Source of the DNA: Rikenellaceae bacterium
Lineage (GTDB): Bacteria; Bacteroidota; Bacteroidia; Bacteroidales; Rikenellaceae
Assembly (NCBI GenBank): GCA_009783565.1
Contig: WRDF01000003.1
Coordinates: 1-64,000 of the forward strand
Length of the DNA stretch: 64,000 nucleotides
Direction: 5' to 3'
Shown one piece after another: positions 1 through 7,265 of this stretch. The position numbers were made by a program, and so were the translations under genes. The notes beneath the pieces were generated by a model. The model saw only the letters and a list, made by a program, of their open reading frames with translations, made no database searches and had not been told where the DNA came from. Position 1 is the stretch's first letter. Each line of letters starts with the position of its first letter.

Positions 1-297
1 CGAAAGTATGATCCGCGAATAGGACGATGGTTCAACGTAGACCCGCTGGCGGAAAAGTACACCCCGATTTCGCCGTATGCTTACGTGGCCAATAATCCAC
101 TGATTTTTATTGATCCAGATGGGCGGGATATTCGTTTAGCCAACAACTATGAAAAGGCAATGGAAGATATAGCGAGGATAGCGGCGACAAGTTTAGGTAG
201 TCAAGTTGTGGGTCATTTGATAGATCAAGATCGAGAATATACTTTAAGGTCGAGGACTTTTACAAGAAATAGCATTTATGATTCAAACATATATTGA
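1..297 (+). CDS. Rhs repeat-associated core domain, 3' end (5' cut by window edge)
   Basis: The reading frame is open from base 1 and reads [20 protein letters not shown], then [20 protein letters not shown]. This is the conserved end of the Rhs/YD-repeat core, which normally leads into a variable C-terminal toxin domain. Rhs proteins are large surface or secreted polymorphic toxins whose core wraps the toxin. Here the frame ends at a TGA (295-297), while the apparent toxin domain continues in the +2 frame from about 248-278, so a frameshift has probably split one gene. Only the last 98 residues are visible. The core assignment is firm from sequence motifs; whether the frameshift is biological or an assembly error cannot be decided here. 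Confidence 0.8.
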   Translation, partial: RKYDPRIGRWFNVDPLAEKYTPISPYAYVANNPLIFIDPDGRDIRLANNYEKAMEDIARIAATSLGSQVVGHLIDQDREYTLRSRTFTRNSIYDSNIY

Positions 298-808
298 TTA
301 TGTTGGAAGCCCTTGGCATAAAGAAGTGCCGAAAGATGGCGGTGCGTTAAATTCGATGATCGCGATGGGGCACGAAATGTTTCATGCTTTTGACAACAGT
401 ATCGGTGTATTTAATGCTGCTAATGCAGGATATATGCTCGATGTTGTAGAGCCGCGAGCCGTAAGTTTTGAGAATTATTTGAGAGAATCCCACTCAATTT
501 CGCCGTTAAGAAACGGATATCGTAATATACAAGGGAATTTCCGCCAATTTCCGTCAGATGAAAAAATATCGGATTTCAATACGATTGGTAATAATTCGAA
601 TAAAACGAGCTACGGTTTTAGTTATACAAAAACCAAGACGATTGTAGAAAGTTCCAGGCCTGGTTTTATGGGTGCGAGAATCCCAACTAAAACAAGAACA
701 GAAACGACCACTCATTTTATGGTTGTTTCCAGAGATAGAGATAACAAAGTCTCGTTTCAGATATTTGATAATGAAGACGATTACAAGAATGCAATTTCAA
801 ATTGGTAA
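278..808 (+). CDS. Rhs-associated C-terminal zincin-like toxin domain (frameshifted from the core)
   Basis: This 176-residue frame overlaps the end of the Rhs core by 20 nt in another frame. It carries GHEMFHAFD at about residues 32-40, an HExxH zinc-metallopeptidase motif, followed by [18 protein letters not shown], where the glutamate could be a third zinc ligand. Rhs proteins of Bacteroidetes and Proteobacteria often end in M91-type (NleD-like) metallopeptidase effector domains, and position and motif fit that class (inference). The +2 frame is open back to about base 248, so an intact gene would shift between 248 and 297. The ATG at 278 is therefore probably not a true start. Composition is AT-richer than most of the window. 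The rest of the domain matches no family I recognise. Confidence 0.6.
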   Translation: MIQTYIDYVGSPWHKEVPKDGGALNSMIAMGHEMFHAFDNSIGVFNAANAGYMLDVVEPRAVSFENYLRESHSISPLRNGYRNIQGNFRQFPSDEKISDFNTIGNNSNKTSYGFSYTKTKTIVESSRPGFMGARIPTKTRTETTTHFMVVSRDRDNKVSFQIFDNEDDYKNAISNW

Positions 809-811
809 ATC

Positions 812-1098
812 ATGGAAAGACGTAAAACAAAGAAAATCTTAGCCGGGGGGGGGTATTGGTAAATATCCTATTGGTATACCAGGCGCTTCGTTTGTATTAT
901 TTGTATAACTTAACAAGCCTATTATTCTTGTTTATGTACCCCAATAAGGTGCTATTGGTAAATGCGTTGCTTGGAATTGTGGGAATATTCGTGTCAATAC
1001 TTCTATGGAAAGGAAAGATTAAAATTAAATCATTTTTGATTGCGACATTAGCGCTATGGTTAGCAATTTGGCTAAATTACTACTCCCAGTTATTCTGA
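812..1098 (+). CDS. small membrane protein interrupted at a G9 tract; candidate immunity protein
   Basis: An ATG at 812, only 3 nt after the toxin-domain stop, opens a frame beginning MERRKTKKILAGGG. It stops just after nine consecutive G residues at 845-853. Adding one G (or losing two) would join it to the frame 856-1098, giving a protein of about 95 residues with at least two hydrophobic stretches (around LLVYQALRLYYLYNLTSLL, then LLVNALLGIVGIFVSILLW, then a third). As printed, only the downstream 80-residue frame from a TTG at 856 is continuous. Genes directly behind Rhs toxins usually encode the cognate immunity protein, so that role is inferred from position alone. No family is recognised. 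A terminator follows. Confidence 0.45.
845..853. repeat. G9 homopolymer within a reading frame
   Basis: Nine consecutive G residues lie exactly where the small membrane-protein frame breaks. Such tracts in coding sequence can act as slipped-strand phase switches. They are also classic places for sequencing length errors. Confidence 0.8.
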
Positions 1099-1114
1099 CG
1101 CAAACGAATCTATA

Positions 1115-1141
1115 TAAAGCCCTGCGTTTGCGGGGCTTTTG
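1115..1141 (+). terminator. intrinsic terminator after the Rhs toxin/immunity frames
   Basis: AAAGCCCTGCG TTTG CGGGGCTTTT forms a short GC-rich stem ending in a T run, 17 nt after the small membrane-protein stop codon. Confidence 0.7.
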
Positions 1142-1354
1142 CTTCTCAACAATTCAGCGATTTACGTTTACGATGCCGGAGGTAATCTGACGTTCGACGG
1201 TCGCGACGGTTTGTGTTTTTCGTATAATTGGTTAAATTTGCCGTCTGAGGTTCGTGTTGGCAATGCTGTCAAGGCGCGCTATGTTCGGTCGGACTATCCA
1301 CAGAGTTCCAACCGCTTGAAGTACAACGGAAAGGAGGTGCAGACGCAAAAATAA
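1139..1354 (+). pseudogene. orphan Rhs core fragment
   Basis: The 71-residue frame contains IYVYDAGGNLTFDGRDGL and SYNWLNLPSEV, both typical YD/Rhs repeat text, then SNRLKYNGKE, which in intact Rhs proteins comes shortly before the core end seen at bases 1-130. The stretch between KARYV and SNRLKYNGKE is shorter than in intact cores, and the frame ends after VQTQK. The reading frame runs back through the preceding terminator with no credible start. This is best read as a relic of an older Rhs core left by C-terminal cassette exchange, as described for Rhs orphans. It is not expected to make a functional protein. Confidence 0.65.
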
Positions 1355-1355
1355 C

Positions 1356-1398
1356 ATGGATCTATCGGTTATTATCAATAGATCCATGCCATTTTTTC
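1356..1398. terminator. hairpin terminator between Rhs remnants and the oxidoreductase operon
   Basis: ATGGATCTAT at 1356-1365 pairs perfectly with ATAGATCCAT at 1378-1387, followed by GCCATTTTTTC. It lies between convergent units and could stop transcription from the left; a role for the minus-strand operon is less clear. Confidence 0.55.
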
Positions 1399-1451
1399 AA
1401 GCAGTAAGGATGACAAAATATCCGCAAGCGTAAAAAATTATACGCCGTGTG

Positions 1452-2000
1452 TTATTCCGGCTTCCGGATTAGTTCCATGCCGATACGTACAGCCTCTTCG
1501 TTCGCCGGAAGGGTTTTCCATGCGCGCTCCGGAAGCGAACTCTTAATTCCGGCATAAACATTATCCAAAGTCACCACACCGGGCTTTACTTTGAGATATC
1601 CGCCTAACACTATCGTGTTGAATATCTTCGAGTTACCGCGACGCGACGCCTCTTCGGTAGCCGCGATGGTGTATATTGAAATGTCGCGGCGCTCGGGATG
1701 GCGCGTGATGCCGTTAGGGTCGTAGATCAACACGCCACCCGGCTTCACCGTCTTTTCGAACTTGTCCATGCTCTGTTGGTTGAGTATGATCGCCGTGTCG
1801 TACTCCTGGCCTATGGGCGAGCTTATTCGCCGGTCGCTGATCATCACCGTGACATTGGCCGTTCCGCCGCGCATCTCCGGCCCGTAGGACGGCATCCAGC
1901 TAACCTCTTTATCTTGCATTATGCCGGAGTAGGCGAGGATTTTGCCTAACGAAAGGACACCCTGTCCGCCAAAACCTGCTATGATTATTTCTTCTGTCAT
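1452..2000 (-). CDS. 2-oxoacid:ferredoxin oxidoreductase, gamma subunit
   Basis: The 182-residue product belongs to the pyruvate/ketoisovalerate oxidoreductase gamma (catalytic domain III) family. The N-terminal AGFGGQGVLSLGKILAYSG is the family's glycine-rich signature, and SYGPEMRGGTANVTVMIS is also typical. Together with the alpha, beta and delta subunits it oxidatively decarboxylates 2-oxoacids (2-oxoglutarate or branched-chain oxoacids) to acyl-CoA while reducing ferredoxin in the cytoplasm. It is the last gene of a four-gene operon, 24 nt downstream of the beta subunit. The order delta-alpha-beta-gamma is the usual one in Bacteroidales. Exact substrate (Kor versus Vor) cannot be told from sequence here. 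Confidence 0.9.
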   Translation of the reverse strand: MTEEIIIAGFGGQGVLSLGKILAYSGIMQDKEVSWMPSYGPEMRGGTANVTVMISDRRISSPIGQEYDTAIILNQQSMDKFEKTVKPGGVLIYDPNGITRHPERRDISIYTIAATEEASRRGNSKIFNTIVLGGYLKVKPGVVTLDNVYAGIKSSLPERAWKTLPANEEAVRIGMELIRKPE

Positions 2001-2024
2001 TGTTTTTCGGTTTTAAGAAAGACC

Positions 2025-2783
2025 TTAAATATCCTTAATATCCCCTAACGGGTAGACCGGGAACATGTGTTCTTCCATCCATGTGTTGGCTTCGGTCGCC
2101 GTCTGTTTCCAACCGCTCGGGCATGTCGAGACGAATTCTACGAACGACAATCCCTTGCCTTCCATGCTGTTCTCGAACGCCTTGCGGATCGCCTTCTTGG
2201 CCTTGCGCACTGCGGCAGGAGTGTGTACGGCCTGACGGGTGACGTAGCACGTGCCGTCGAGCACTTTGATCATATCGGCGACCTTGAACGGAAAGCCGTG
2301 CAAAGCCTCCTCACGGCCGTAGGGTGATGTTGAAGTTTTCATACCGGGTAGGGTAGTGGGCGACATCTGACCGCCCGTCATGCCGTAAATCGCGTTGTTG
2401 ATGTAGATCACGACAATCTTCTCGCCGCGCTGTGCGGCGTGGACCGTCTCGCCGATACCGATCGACGCCAGGTCGCCGTCGCCCTGATAGGTGAACACCA
2501 ATCGCTCGGGCGCGACGCGCTTTACGCCCGTCGCCACTGCGCACGCTCGACCGTGAGCCGCCTCGACCCAGTCGATGTCTATGTAGTTGTATGCCAGTAC
2601 CGAGCAGCCCACCGGCGACACGCCGACGGTCTTGTTTTCCATGCCCATCTCTTCGATCACCTCCGCCACCAGTTTATGTACCGTGCCGTGACTGCAACCC
2701 GGGCAGTAGTGCATGACGTTGTCCTTGATCAGACGCGGTTTGGCATAGACAAGGTTCTCCTGCGTTTTCTGAACTTCTGCCAT
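2025..2783 (-). CDS. 2-oxoacid:ferredoxin oxidoreductase, beta (TPP-binding) subunit
   Basis: This 252-residue subunit binds thiamine pyrophosphate. CPGCSHGTVHKLVAEV near residue 28 is the conserved cysteine-containing start of the domain. GDGDLASIGIGETVHAAQRG, followed by NNAIYGMTGGQMSPTT, is the GDG(x)nNN TPP/Mg2+ motif with the family's TGGQ signature. It starts 4 nt after the alpha-subunit stop codon, so the two are probably translationally coupled. Length is usual for a KorB/VorA-type subunit. Function is confident at family level; the favoured 2-oxoacid is not resolved. Confidence 0.92.
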   Translation of the reverse strand: MAEVQKTQENLVYAKPRLIKDNVMHYCPGCSHGTVHKLVAEVIEEMGMENKTVGVSPVGCSVLAYNYIDIDWVEAAHGRACAVATGVKRVAPERLVFTYQGDGDLASIGIGETVHAAQRGEKIVVIYINNAIYGMTGGQMSPTTLPGMKTSTSPYGREEALHGFPFKVADMIKVLDGTCYVTRQAVHTPAAVRKAKKAIRKAFENSMEGKGLSFVEFVSTCPSGWKQTATEANTWMEEHMFPVYPLGDIKDI

Positions 2784-2787
2784 AGCT

Positions 2788-3867
2788 TTATTTCGTTTTT
2801 TCGATTAGCTTTTCTTTCAATGCTTCTGCGATTTCGCCCGGCGAGTAGATCATGCCGCCCATGCGACCGTAATATTCGACCGGCCTCGCGCCGTTCACCG
2901 CAAGGCGAACGTCCTTAACCATCTGACCTGCGTTAAGCTCGGCGACAAGGAATCCCTTCACGCCTTTTGCCGCGAGGTCCTGCAACTGTTTGTCAGGGAA
3001 CGGGAAGAGTGTGATCGGACGCAACAAGCCCGCTTTGATCCCTTCCGCACGCAATATCTCCACAGACTTTGCCGCGATGCGCGCCGACGAACCGAACGCT
3101 ACGATCACGAATTCCGCATCGTCGCAGTCGGTCATCTCGACGCGTACTTCGTTCTCTTTCAGTGCTTTGTACTTCGCCTGAATGCGCTCGTTAACCTTCT
3201 CCTGACGCGAGGCTTCGAGTTCGAGCGATGTCACGACACCTTTATTTCCTACCAGCGCCCAGCTGCCGTAGTTCTCGCGGATAAACTCTTCGGTCATGCG
3301 CGGTTTCGCCTCGTCCACCACGAGTTTCTCCATCATCTGGCCGATAACGCCGTCCGTGAGAATCATCGCCGGATTGCGGTATTTGAACGCCAGCTCGTAG
3401 GCCAGAAAAACGTGGTCGTACATCTCCTGCACCGAGTTCGGAGCAAGCACGATAAGGTTGAAGTCGCCGTGCCCCGGAGCTTTCACCGCCTGCGCATAGT
3501 CGGCCTGCGCCGGCTGGATCGTTCCCAGACCAGGCCCGCCCCGCTGCACGTTAACCACGACGCATGGAAGTTCCGCTCCCGCGATATAGCTCAGACCCTC
3601 GCTGCACAGGCTGATTCCGGGGCTGGACGACGTTGTCATCGCTTTTTTGCCCATCGCCGCCGCGCCATACACCATATTGATTGATGCTATCTCGCTCTCG
3701 GCCTGCAACACCGCCATGCCTGTGGTTTCCCAGGGCTTCATCTCCATCAGAGTCTCGATAATTTCGCTCTGGGGCGTGATCGGGTAGCCGAAATAGCCGT
3801 CGCAACCCGCATTAACAGCACCTAAGGCTATCGCCTCGTTGCCTTTCATCAATTTCACGTCTTTCAT
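2788..3867 (-). CDS. vorB: 2-oxoacid:ferredoxin oxidoreductase, alpha subunit (VorB-like)
   Basis: The 359-residue protein carries the pyruvate:ferredoxin oxidoreductase domains I and II. MKGNEAIALGAVNAGCDGYF, then GYPITPQSEIIE, is the standard N-terminus of the alpha subunit, and TTSSSPGISLCSEGLSYIAG matches the conserved central region. The open frame extends further upstream to 4050, but that part is the ferredoxin gene read out of frame; the ATG at 3867, directly before MKDVKLMKGNEA and 5 nt after the delta-subunit stop, is the credible start. Bacteroidales homologues are commonly named 3-methyl-2-oxobutanoate dehydrogenase subunit VorB, although 2-oxoglutarate may be the real substrate. 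Confidence 0.9.
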   Translation of the reverse strand: MKDVKLMKGNEAIALGAVNAGCDGYFGYPITPQSEIIETLMEMKPWETTGMAVLQAESEIASINMVYGAAAMGKKAMTTSSSPGISLCSEGLSYIAGAELPCVVVNVQRGGPGLGTIQPAQADYAQAVKAPGHGDFNLIVLAPNSVQEMYDHVFLAYELAFKYRNPAMILTDGVIGQMMEKLVVDEAKPRMTEEFIRENYGSWALVGNKGVVTSLELEASRQEKVNERIQAKYKALKENEVRVEMTDCDDAEFVIVAFGSSARIAAKSVEILRAEGIKAGLLRPITLFPFPDKQLQDLAAKGVKGFLVAELNAGQMVKDVRLAVNGARPVEYYGRMGGMIYSPGEIAEALKEKLIEKTK

Positions 3868-3872
3868 CTTCT

Positions 3873-4100
3873 TTACCCGGCTTTTTGTCTGTAAACGGTG
3901 ATCACGCTGTCGGGGCACACCTGCGCGCAGTTGGCGCATCCGGTGCACTCGTCCGGTTTTTTCATTTTGCAATAGTGGTAGCCTTTGCCGTTCACCTCGT
4001 CGGCCAGTGCGATCACGTCGAACGGACATACCACGACGCAGACATCGCAACCCTTGCAGCGTTCGATGTCTACGGCTATTGTCCCTTTGATTTTGCCCAT
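3873..4100 (-). CDS. 4Fe-4S ferredoxin-type delta subunit of the 2-oxoacid oxidoreductase
   Basis: A 75-residue protein with two 4Fe-4S binding motifs: CKGCDVCVVVCP at about 15-26 and CTGCANCAQVCP at about 52-63, a 2[4Fe-4S] ferredoxin arrangement. It is the first gene of the operon and should carry electrons from the TPP centre towards external ferredoxin. The two motifs are separated by a loop longer than in classic clostridial ferredoxins, as usual for KorD/VorD subunits. Function is clear from motifs and from its place in front of the alpha subunit. Confidence 0.93.
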   Translation of the reverse strand: MGKIKGTIAVDIERCKGCDVCVVVCPFDVIALADEVNGKGYHYCKMKKPDECTGCANCAQVCPDSVITVYRQKAG

Positions 4101-4140
4101 AGCTGTTATGATTTGTAATTCAAGTCGGTTTCTTTGCTTA

Positions 4141-4148
4141 CAAAGATA
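4141..4148 (-). promoter_or_regulatory. -7 promoter box for the oxidoreductase operon
   Basis: CAAAGATA on the plus strand reads TATCTTTG on the minus strand, an exact match to the Bacteroidetes TAnnTTTG box. It lies 40 nt upstream of the delta-subunit ATG (4100). The upstream TTTG element is not a clear match. Confidence 0.55.
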
Positions 4149-4239
4149 ATGCTTTTTCCCGAAACTCGGTTATGAATTAGAAAAATAAAGGAAATTTTTG
4201 CGAACAAGACGGCGGATGCGCTGTCGTCACGTTGCTTTA

Positions 4240-4265
4240 TTATTGCGGCTCGGAGGCCGCAATAA
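4240..4265 (-). terminator. hairpin downstream of the polysaccharide deacetylase gene
   Basis: TTATTGCGGC pairs perfectly with GCCGCAATAA around a 6-nt loop, 8 nt beyond the stop codon of the minus-strand gene. There is no strong U run, so it may act as a 3'-end stabilising hairpin instead. It resembles the short GCGG/CCGC palindromes elsewhere in the window. Confidence 0.5.
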
Positions 4266-4273
4266 CGATTTTA

Positions 4274-5533
4274 TCAGGGTTTGGGCGGCGGGCGCACGGG
4301 GTCGATGATGCTGTCTGGGTCGAAATAATATTTCGCGAGTTCATCCTTACCGCGACTAAGCCGGTAGCCGTCGAGGTTGAAGCGCGGCATCACTATATTG
4401 TCCCCGTTGAAATACACTCTGCGCGAATTCCCGACGGGACAGTAGATATTGAACCCCGACTCGACGAGATACCTGAATCGCGGGTCGGTCGCACCGTAAT
4501 AAACCCCGAACGGCGAGATGTAGATATTTGTCGTCCCCGTAACGGGTTCGATATATCGTTTCCATTTGTTCGTATCGTAGGCGATGCGCTCCATCGTTAT
4601 CGTCCCGTTGTTGAAATATTGGTTGTGGGTATAGCTGTGGCAGGCGAAGAGCCAGCCCTTGCGTTTGAGCGCATCGGCAACGGCTTTGGCTGCGGCGGTC
4701 AGTTCGGCGTTCCGCTCGTCGCTGTTGCCCGGAACGATGCGGTATCCCATTGCGCCCTCATAACCCGTGAGTGCGATGATGCCTTTGGCCCCGCGAAACG
4801 AGAAATCGGGGTGGGCGGCGACATAATCGTCGAGGATCGGCATCACGTCGCCGGTGCGCGTGGTCACCGTGTCTCCTTCGGGCGTGCGCACTTCGGTGTA
4901 GACCCGACCGTCGTCGCCAAGCACCAGGCGTGAGGCAAACCCGTCGCCCTCCATGTATTTATAATAATTGACGTCATCGATGGACAGTACGAGCGGGATT
5001 TTGCCGGGCGGCAGCATAATGTCCCGCAGCTTTATACGTGCGGGATTCGCGCTGTCTTGCTCGATATAGTCGTTGATGTTATAGAGCACATACCCACGCT
5101 CGTGCAATGCCGGGAGCATCTTCTCGAACTCCGAGACCGTCGTCATCCACATATTATAGCCCTGCGCCTGTCCGCTTTTGAAGGCCAGCTCCGGATAGAT
5201 TATGAGACTGTGGAAAAAGACGTGATGCACTGGGCCGGTGTATTTCACAAGCGCCGCCTGCCCGTCTTCGATCTCGGCTATAAGGGCGTTTATCTCTGCT
5301 TTTTCGTCATCGCCTCTTGCCGCTTGCAGTGCGGCACGCAAGGTATCTATGGCCTCGTCGTAGAAATATCCGTCGAAAAGTCTTTGGGCTATGGCGATTC
5401 TCTCGTCCGGCTTATACACCTGCACTTCTTCTGCCGAGACTTCTTCGGAATCAGCTACGCTGCCGCGCCGCCCGCCACACGCCGCCAGTGCGATCAGGAC
5501 TGCTGCAAACGATATGTAGATCAGTCTTTTCAT
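4274..5533 (-). CDS. lipoprotein with polysaccharide deacetylase (NodB-like) domain
   Basis: The 419-residue product starts MKRLIYISFAAVLIALAAC, a lipoprotein signal peptide with the lipidated Cys at 19, so the protein is exported and membrane-anchored. The ATG at 5533 was preferred over an upstream GTG/TTG-type start because it begins this signal. Residues 35-95 are helical and TPR-like. The rest resembles polysaccharide deacetylases: SIDDVNYY near 184 supplies the metal/catalytic Asp pair, and CHSYTH near 298 supplies the HxxxH metal ligands. YISPFGVYYG fits the later active-site loop. The substrate is unknown; peptidoglycan or a surface glycan is likely. No partner genes adjoin it. Confidence 0.75.
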   Translation of the reverse strand: MKRLIYISFAAVLIALAACGGRRGSVADSEEVSAEEVQVYKPDERIAIAQRLFDGYFYDEAIDTLRAALQAARGDDEKAEINALIAEIEDGQAALVKYTGPVHHVFFHSLIIYPELAFKSGQAQGYNMWMTTVSEFEKMLPALHERGYVLYNINDYIEQDSANPARIKLRDIMLPPGKIPLVLSIDDVNYYKYMEGDGFASRLVLGDDGRVYTEVRTPEGDTVTTRTGDVMPILDDYVAAHPDFSFRGAKGIIALTGYEGAMGYRIVPGNSDERNAELTAAAKAVADALKRKGWLFACHSYTHNQYFNNGTITMERIAYDTNKWKRYIEPVTGTTNIYISPFGVYYGATDPRFRYLVESGFNIYCPVGNSRRVYFNGDNIVMPRFNLDGYRLSRGKDELAKYYFDPDSIIDPVRPPPKP

Positions 5534-5595
5534 AACTTTACATACGCAAAAATCATTCCTACTTGATGGCATATTTTTTGTTCCTCGAAAATACT

Positions 5596-5603
5596 TATAT
5601 TTG
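5596..5603 (+). promoter_or_regulatory. -7 promoter box for the VOC-family gene
   Basis: TATATTTG matches TAnnTTTG exactly and ends 27 nt before the ATG at 5631. It overlaps the TTG of a longer open frame (5601), which argues that the ATG is the true start. Confidence 0.55.
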
Positions 5604-5630
5604 TGTGACCAACCAAATAAAATAACCGTT

Positions 5631-6065
5631 ATGAAGATTACATCTTACCTTATCTTCAATGGCCAGGCCGAAGAAGCCGCCAATTTTTACGCGGATGCAT
5701 TTGGCGGAAAGATCGAAAATCTCTACCGCTATGAGTCGATGCCGCCGATGCCCGACATGCCGGAAGTTCCGGCAGAGTTCAAACAAAAAATCATGCACGC
5801 CTGTATCACTTTCCCAGGCGGCGGGATGAGCGTTGCCGATACTTTGCCTGCCGACCCGCGCAGTTTCGGCGACGGCTGTATGCTGACTGTCTCATGCGAT
5901 TCGATAGCGCAGGCGGAAGGAGTTTATGACAAGCTGTGCAAAGGGGCGAAGAAAATCACGTGCGAACTCGGCGAAACGTTTTTTGCCAAACGCTACGCCG
6001 AACTCGTCGACCGCTACGGCGTGCTCTGGGCTGTGATGTACGAAGAAGAAGGCAGCGCATGTTAG
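5631..6065 (+). CDS. VOC (glyoxalase/PhnB-like) family protein
   Basis: The 144-residue protein begins MKITSYLIFNGQAEEAANFY and has the pattern of the PhnB-like branch of the vicinal oxygen chelate superfamily. Typical elements are the F-NG-A-EA--FY opening, MHACITFPGGGMSVADT mid-protein, and the C-terminal RYGVLWAVMYE. PhnB-like VOC proteins form dimers from beta-alpha-beta units and are mostly of unknown substrate. The start at 5631 is set by homology and by the promoter box just upstream. It stands alone on the plus strand, 32 nt before an NlpE-like lipoprotein gene that may be cotranscribed. Confidence 0.85.
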   Translation: MKITSYLIFNGQAEEAANFYADAFGGKIENLYRYESMPPMPDMPEVPAEFKQKIMHACITFPGGGMSVADTLPADPRSFGDGCMLTVSCDSIAQAEGVYDKLCKGAKKITCELGETFFAKRYAELVDRYGVLWAVMYEEEGSAC

Positions 6066-6097
6066 GGGTTGTTCCTAATTCTTAATTTTTGACGACA

Positions 6098-6571
6098 ATG
6101 AAAAAATTATTTCTATTGATGCTCGTATTCGCCGTAGCGGCCGGATGCGGCGGTGGCAAGCGGGCTAAAAAAATCCTCGATGAAATGACGTTCAGCGAGG
6201 CCGAAATCCACGAAATGATGCTCCGCTCGGACACGCATAATGCGCGTACATCGCTCGATTGGGACGGCGTTTACTTCGGTGTGATTCCTGCGGCCAGCGC
6301 TCCGGGAATCGAGGTGACTCTGACGCTTCATCGCAACCACACTTACGTGCTGCACGCACACTACATCGACCGTCCCGCAGCCGATGATCTGCGCTCCGAG
6401 GGGACATTCGAATGGGACGAAACGGGCATGATTGTTATTCTCAGCGGGCGGGAAGACGGCATGGGGCGTTTCCGCGTCGAAGAGAACCGGGTGCGGCTGT
6501 TGGACATGGAAGGCAATATAATTACGGGCGACCTGGCCGACAATTACATTCTGGAAAAACGGACAGAGTAG
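6098..6571 (+). CDS. NlpE-like lipoprotein lacking the CXXC pair
   Basis: The 157-residue protein starts MKKLFLLMLVFAVAAGC with a lipobox and Cys at 17, so it is an exported lipoprotein. Residues 57-110 read GVYFGVIPAASAPGIEVTL, then HRNHTYVLHAHY, which lines up with the NlpE N-terminal domain (GVYxGxLPCADCPGIxTxLxL, then nnTYxLxxxY). In canonical NlpE a CXXC pair occupies the place of AASA here, so the cysteines thought to bind copper or sense redox are absent. NlpE proteins report envelope stress in E. coli; the Bacteroidetes role is not established. An upstream TTG (6089) is possible but less likely than the ATG. Confidence 0.75.
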   Translation: MKKLFLLMLVFAVAAGCGGGKRAKKILDEMTFSEAEIHEMMLRSDTHNARTSLDWDGVYFGVIPAASAPGIEVTLTLHRNHTYVLHAHYIDRPAADDLRSEGTFEWDETGMIVILSGREDGMGRFRVEENRVRLLDMEGNIITGDLADNYILEKRTE

Positions 6572-6653
6572 TAATTCGAATAGACCTTAAAATATTGTCA
6601 TTCCGAACGTGCGCTTTGCGTGTGTTCGAATGGCATTTTTGGGAATCAACTGA

Positions 6654-7223
6654 ATGGAACTTTGGGAAATCCTCGAAATCGCAGGTGCGGCGGTAGGTCT
6701 GCTGTACCTGTGGTTTCAGTATCGCGCGAGCGTGTGGCTGTGGCCGGTCGGCATCGTTATGCCGGCGATCTATGTATATATTTTTTTCGTGTCGGGCGTG
6801 TATGCCAACATGGGGATCAACGCCTACTATATTCTCGCCGCGATTTATGGTTGGTGGGTGTGGTTGCGCAAAAGCAAGAGAGGCGAGCGGGAATACCCCG
6901 TAACACGCACTCCGCGACGGATATGGCTGCCGGCAATGGCGGTCGGAGTCGCTCTTTTTGTCGTAATTTCGTGGGTATTGATTCGTTTTACCGATAGCCC
7001 CATACCTTTCGGCGACAGCTTTACGACGGCATTCAGTATTGTCGCGCTGTGGATGCTCGCGCGAAAGTGGGCCGAGCAATGGCTTATGTGGCTCGTGATC
7101 GACGGCATCAGCGTGGGGCTGTACCTCCATTTGGAACTTTACCCCACAGCCGCACTTTTTGCCGTGTACAGCGTTGTCTCTGTTTTCGGATACAGGAAGT
7201 GGTTGAGAATGGCGCGAATATGA
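6654..7223 (+). CDS. pnuC: PnuC-family vitamin transporter (nicotinamide riboside or thiamine)
   Basis: The 189-residue integral membrane protein shows the PnuC features: WLWPVGIVMPAIYVYIFF and YYILAAIYGWWVWL in the first half, and a later helix pair near VISWVLIRF and FSIVALWMLARKWAEQWLMW. PnuC proteins facilitate uptake of nicotinamide riboside that is trapped by phosphorylation; PnuT relatives in Bacteroidetes take up thiamine and usually sit beside thiamine pyrophosphokinase. Such a kinase lies 1.4 kb away at 8601-9248, separated by a minus-strand aminotransferase, so thiamine is a serious alternative (inference). No TPP riboswitch is visible in the 82 nt upstream. A strong bidirectional terminator follows. 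Confidence 0.85.
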   Translation: MELWEILEIAGAAVGLLYLWFQYRASVWLWPVGIVMPAIYVYIFFVSGVYANMGINAYYILAAIYGWWVWLRKSKRGEREYPVTRTPRRIWLPAMAVGVALFVVISWVLIRFTDSPIPFGDSFTTAFSIVALWMLARKWAEQWLMWLVIDGISVGLYLHLELYPTAALFAVYSVVSVFGYRKWLRMARI

Positions 7224-7224
7224 C

Positions 7225-7257
7225 ATCATCCTTCCGTGCATAGCACGGAAGGATGAT
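7225..7257. terminator. bidirectional terminator between pnuC and rocD
   Basis: ATCATCCTTCCGTGC pairs perfectly over 15 bp with GCACGGAAGGATGAT around a 3-nt loop, placed exactly between two convergent genes. Confidence 0.85.
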
Positions 7258-7265
7258 AATCTTAG

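Noticed and set aside
3868-4050. N-terminal extension of the alpha-subunit frame (2788-4050)
   Set aside because: It reads the ferredoxin gene out of frame; the family start is the ATG at 3867.
6572-6653. Riboswitch before the PnuC-type gene
   Set aside because: The 82-nt spacer has no THI-box or NAD-riboswitch-like conserved core that I can see.
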